A DNA stretch of 64,000 nt from Arthrobacter sp. zg-Y769. GTDB taxonomy: Bacteria; Actinomycetota; Actinomycetes; Actinomycetales; Micrococcaceae. The notes under the pieces were generated by a model, which made no database searches, was not told the origin of the DNA, and saw nothing but the letters and a program-made list of their open reading frames with translations. A program made the position numbers and the translations under genes. The DNA is taken from positions 248,001 to 312,000 of the forward strand of contig NZ_JAJJOE010000011.1 of the NCBI RefSeq assembly GCF_020907405.1, given 5' to 3'. Shown here piece by piece: positions 62,006-64,000 of the stretch; position 1 is the first letter of the stretch; each line of letters starts with the position of its first letter.

Positions 62006-62232
62006 GGATGCTCCTCGGCTTTGCGCATGCGGAGCTGCCCGGCGCCGGCGCGCCGTACCTGGAACTTCCGCAGTGCCGTCAATGCTGGCAGCAGCCCTGC
62101 CGCTCCTCAAGGGGGAACGCGGGTATCGGTTGGCAGGTGGAGGGGAAAGCCAGCTAGCCTTGGAAAAGCAGCCTTTTAGGCAAATGCTCCACCGGCGTTG
62201 GACGCCGTAGCCGCTTCTTGGAAGGACATCCA

Positions 62233-63348
62233 TTGCGCCCAATCCGCCCCGCCCGTTCCCTGGCCACGGTGGTGCTGGCAACGCTTGCCCTGACCGCCTG
62301 CGGATCCGACTATCCCCTCGGCGACGCGCAGCGCGAGGCAGCCGAGAACAGCAACTCCAAGCTCACCGGAGTGCTCTCCGGTGCCGGGTCAAGTGCCCAG
62401 GGACCGGCAATGGACTCCTGGATTGCCGGTTTCGGGACGCTGCATCCCAAGGTCCAGCTCCAGTACTCCCCGGACGGCTCCGGTGCCGGGCGCAGTGCCC
62501 TGCTGGCTGGAGCGGTGAACTTTGCCGGTTCCGACGCCTATCTGCAGGAAGAGGAACTGGCAGACGCCAAGGCCGTCTGCGGCCCGGACGGAGCCCTGGA
62601 CATTCCGGCCTACATTTCCCCGATTGCCGTTGCGTTCAACCTCCCCGGTATCGACTCGCTGAACCTGGACGCGGCGACCATCGCCCGAATGTTCCGCGGC
62701 GGGATCGAGGCCTGGAACGATCCGGCCATCGCAGCACTCAACCCGGGGGTAGAGCTGCCGGCGACCCGGATCACTCCGGTCAGCCGCGCGGATGACTCGG
62801 GCACTACGGAGAACTTCACCGAATACCTGCACGAAGTGGCGCCCGGGGAGTGGCCGGACGAACCGTCCGGAACCTGGCCGGGAGGGCTGCAGGGCGAAAA
62901 TGCCCAGGGCAGCTCCGGCGTCGTCAGCACTGTGACGCGCACGGAGGGAGCCCTCACCTACGCGGATGACTCGGTGATCGACGACTCCATGGGCACCGCC
63001 AACCTGCTGGTCGGGACCGAATTCGTGCCGATCAGCGCCGAAGCGGCCAGCACCGCCGTCGAACAGTCCACCCGGGTTGCCGGACGGGGGGAGCACGACA
63101 TTGCGCTGCAGCTGGACCGCCGCACCACCGCCCCCGGGGCCTACCCGCTGGTGCTGGTGTCCTACCAGATCTACTGCAGCTCCTACACCGACGCCGACCT
63201 CGTCGACCGCGTGCGGGCCTTCGGTCAGTATGTGGTCAGCGAGGAGGGACAGCAGACCTCCGCGGACGCGGCAAAGAGCGCGCCCATTCCCGAGTCCCTG
63301 GCCGAAGAGGCCCGCGAGGCCCTGGAATCCATCACCGTCCGGGACTAG
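62233..63348 (+). CDS. pstS: PstS-like phosphate-binding lipoprotein
   Basis: This 371-residue extracytoplasmic lipoprotein has a basic N-terminus and lipobox LTAC with Cys about residue 23. The mature domain has GAGSSAQGPAMDSWI and YSPDGSGAGRSALLAGAVNFAGSDAYL, the phosphate-binding loops of PstS, plus ISPIAVAFNLPG and SRADDSGTTENFTEYL. The start TTG 62233 has GAAGGA six bases upstream. No pstC, pstA or pstB follows, so it is an orphan and may serve a transporter elsewhere. Confidence 0.9.
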   Translation: MRPIRPARSLATVVLATLALTACGSDYPLGDAQREAAENSNSKLTGVLSGAGSSAQGPAMDSWIAGFGTLHPKVQLQYSPDGSGAGRSALLAGAVNFAGSDAYLQEEELADAKAVCGPDGALDIPAYISPIAVAFNLPGIDSLNLDAATIARMFRGGIEAWNDPAIAALNPGVELPATRITPVSRADDSGTTENFTEYLHEVAPGEWPDEPSGTWPGGLQGENAQGSSGVVSTVTRTEGALTYADDSVIDDSMGTANLLVGTEFVPISAEAASTAVEQSTRVAGRGEHDIALQLDRRTTAPGAYPLVLVSYQIYCSSYTDADLVDRVRAFGQYVVSEEGQQTSADAAKSAPIPESLAEEAREALESITVRD

Positions 63349-63360
63349 CTTTTCGCAGCT

Positions 63361-63386
63361 GCGGTGCTACCTGCCGGTAGCACCGC
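63361..63386 (+). terminator. Perfect 11-bp hairpin after pstS
   Basis: GCGGTGCTACC-TGCC-GGTAGCACCGC, 12 bp after the pstS stop. The U tract is absent but the stem is perfect. Confidence 0.7.
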
Positions 63387-63474
63387 TGCCTGCACTGCTG
63401 CTCTTTCGGTGCCCTCTTGCGCCCCCTCAGTGCCGGTGTCACCGTGGATTTACGCAACGCTGAAGGGGGCTGCT

Positions 63475-63675
63475 GTGGAACCTATCCGAATCGAACGCTG
63501 GTGGCCGTACCTGGACGGTGCGGCCAAGGACTGGTTGAGGCACAATCTCCGCCAGGACGGCCTGCCGTCCAAGGTGCAGGACCGGATTGCCGAGGCCGGC
63601 GGACCCGTCATGGACCCCATTCTCGCCGAGCCGGACTGGGCCTTTATTGAACTGGATGCCCAAGCCGTAGAGTGA
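63475..63675 (+). CDS. Small hypothetical protein (66 aa)
   Basis: From GTG 63475, with AAGGGGG upstream, the protein runs VEPIRIERWWPYLDGAAKDWLRHNL and ends FIELDAQAVE. It is helical, Trp-rich and acidic at the end, with no membrane segment. It looks like a real small gene by codon use. The longer frame upstream passes through the pstS hairpin. Function unknown. Confidence 0.65.
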   Translation: MEPIRIERWWPYLDGAAKDWLRHNLRQDGLPSKVQDRIAEAGGPVMDPILAEPDWAFIELDAQAVE

Positions 63676-63710
63676 TTAGACCGGCATTGAAGGCCTGCTT
63701 TCCGTGAGGC

Positions 63711-63756
63711 GCCTTAGGTGCAGACTGGCAGATTTTCCGAACCCTTGGCCTAAGGC
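63711..63756. promoter_or_regulatory. Inverted repeat just before the mannitol dehydrogenase gene
   Basis: GCCTTAGG (63711-63718) and CCTAAGGC (63749-63756) are perfect 8-bp arms separated by 30 bases. The right arm ends seven bases before the ATG. It could be an operator or an RBS-occluding hairpin. Confidence 0.4.
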
Positions 63757-63762
63757 GGCGTT

Positions 63763-64000
63763 ATGACCAAACTCAGCGAAGAGTCCCTTTCCCGGTTACC
63801 GGCGTCCGTAGCCCGGCCCCGTTATGACCGCTCCCGGCTGACCACCGGAATTGTCCATTTCGGTGTAGGCGGATTCCACCGGGCGCACCAGGCAATGTAC
63901 CTGGACCGCTTGATGAATGAAGGCAAAGCCCTGGACTGGGCCATCTGCGGTGTCGGCGTCCTGCCCCGGGACGCAGCCATGAAAACCGTGATGGATAGCC
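63763..64000 (+). CDS. Mannitol 2-dehydrogenase family protein, N-terminal part (3' truncated by window)
   Basis: The visible 79 residues contain the Rossmann start LTTGIVHFGVGGFHRAHQAMYLDRLM and WAICGVGVLPRD, typical of long-chain mannitol/mannonate/tagaturonate dehydrogenases. These enzymes oxidise a polyol with NAD(P). It is truncated by the window end. ATG 63763 is preceded by TAAGGCGG. Substrate not determinable here. Confidence 0.88.
   Translation, partial: MTKLSEESLSRLPASVARPRYDRSRLTTGIVHFGVGGFHRAHQAMYLDRLMNEGKALDWAICGVGVLPRDAAMKTVMDS

Overview
The window reads as chromosomal DNA of a high-GC actinobacterium, most likely an Arthrobacter-type member of the Micrococcaceae. This rests on the GC-biased codon use, frequent GTG starts, ATGA/GTGA gene overlaps, the rpsF-ssb-rpsR-rplI-dnaB block and a secreted Rpf-LysM protein. 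It holds about 70 genes. I see no phage, insertion sequence, CRISPR array, rRNA or tRNA.

Layout. 1-5.5 kb: end of an MFS transporter, a DrrAB-like exporter, and a second exporter with two tandem near-duplicate ATPases and one permease. 5.7-7.0 kb: M18 aminopeptidase. 7.2-11.0 kb: rpsF, ssb, rpsR, rplI, then a 570-bp gap packed with DnaA-box-like 9-mers, then dnaB. 11-21.6 kb: an APC permease, a secreted Rpf with a long leader and a CRP-like site, an overlapping BNR-repeat/MoaD pair, a DUF4031-HD fusion, an MFS and a MATE exporter, and small membrane proteins. 21.6-27.2 kb: sugar cluster A (DUF2795, GT2, HldE, aldehyde dehydrogenase, GT9). 27.3-30.9 kb: an NMT1-type ABC importer. 31.3-38.5 kb: a CoA-dependent acid catabolic cluster resembling the rhodococcal hydroxycinnamate (cou) genes, with its own MarR regulator and two matching operator-like repeats. 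38.8-43.9 kb: an Asp-rich repeat protein, an AraC/VOC pair, a ROK regulator divergent from a GAPDH gene, and a DUF2975/HTH pair. 43.9-51.7 kb: sugar cluster B (SDR, HldE, GmhA, two GTs, GT9, GmhB, and a divergent GT9). 51.7-58.8 kb: an LD-carboxypeptidase, a SigB/SigF-type sigma factor, an LPXTG surface protein, an EamA exporter and an acyl-CoA ligase. 58.9-61.6 kb: an overlapping operon of an ECF sigma factor, Ogt, AlkB and AlkA. 61.6-64 kb: DUF1304 protein, PstS-like lipoprotein, a small protein and the start of a mannitol dehydrogenase.

The most interesting points are these. (1) There is an almost complete ADP-heptose pathway (GmhA, GmhB, two HldE, no HldD) with six glycosyltransferases in a Gram-positive genome, which implies an uncharacterised heptosylated envelope glycan. 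(2) A 90-nt, three-arm palindromic element occurs twice (19088-19177 and 57121-57210 inverted), with different but internally complementary arms. (3) There is a DnaA-box cluster upstream of dnaB. (4) An ECF-sigma-led alkylation repair operon is present. (5) Operator-like repeats link regulators to the gap gene and to the acid catabolic cluster.
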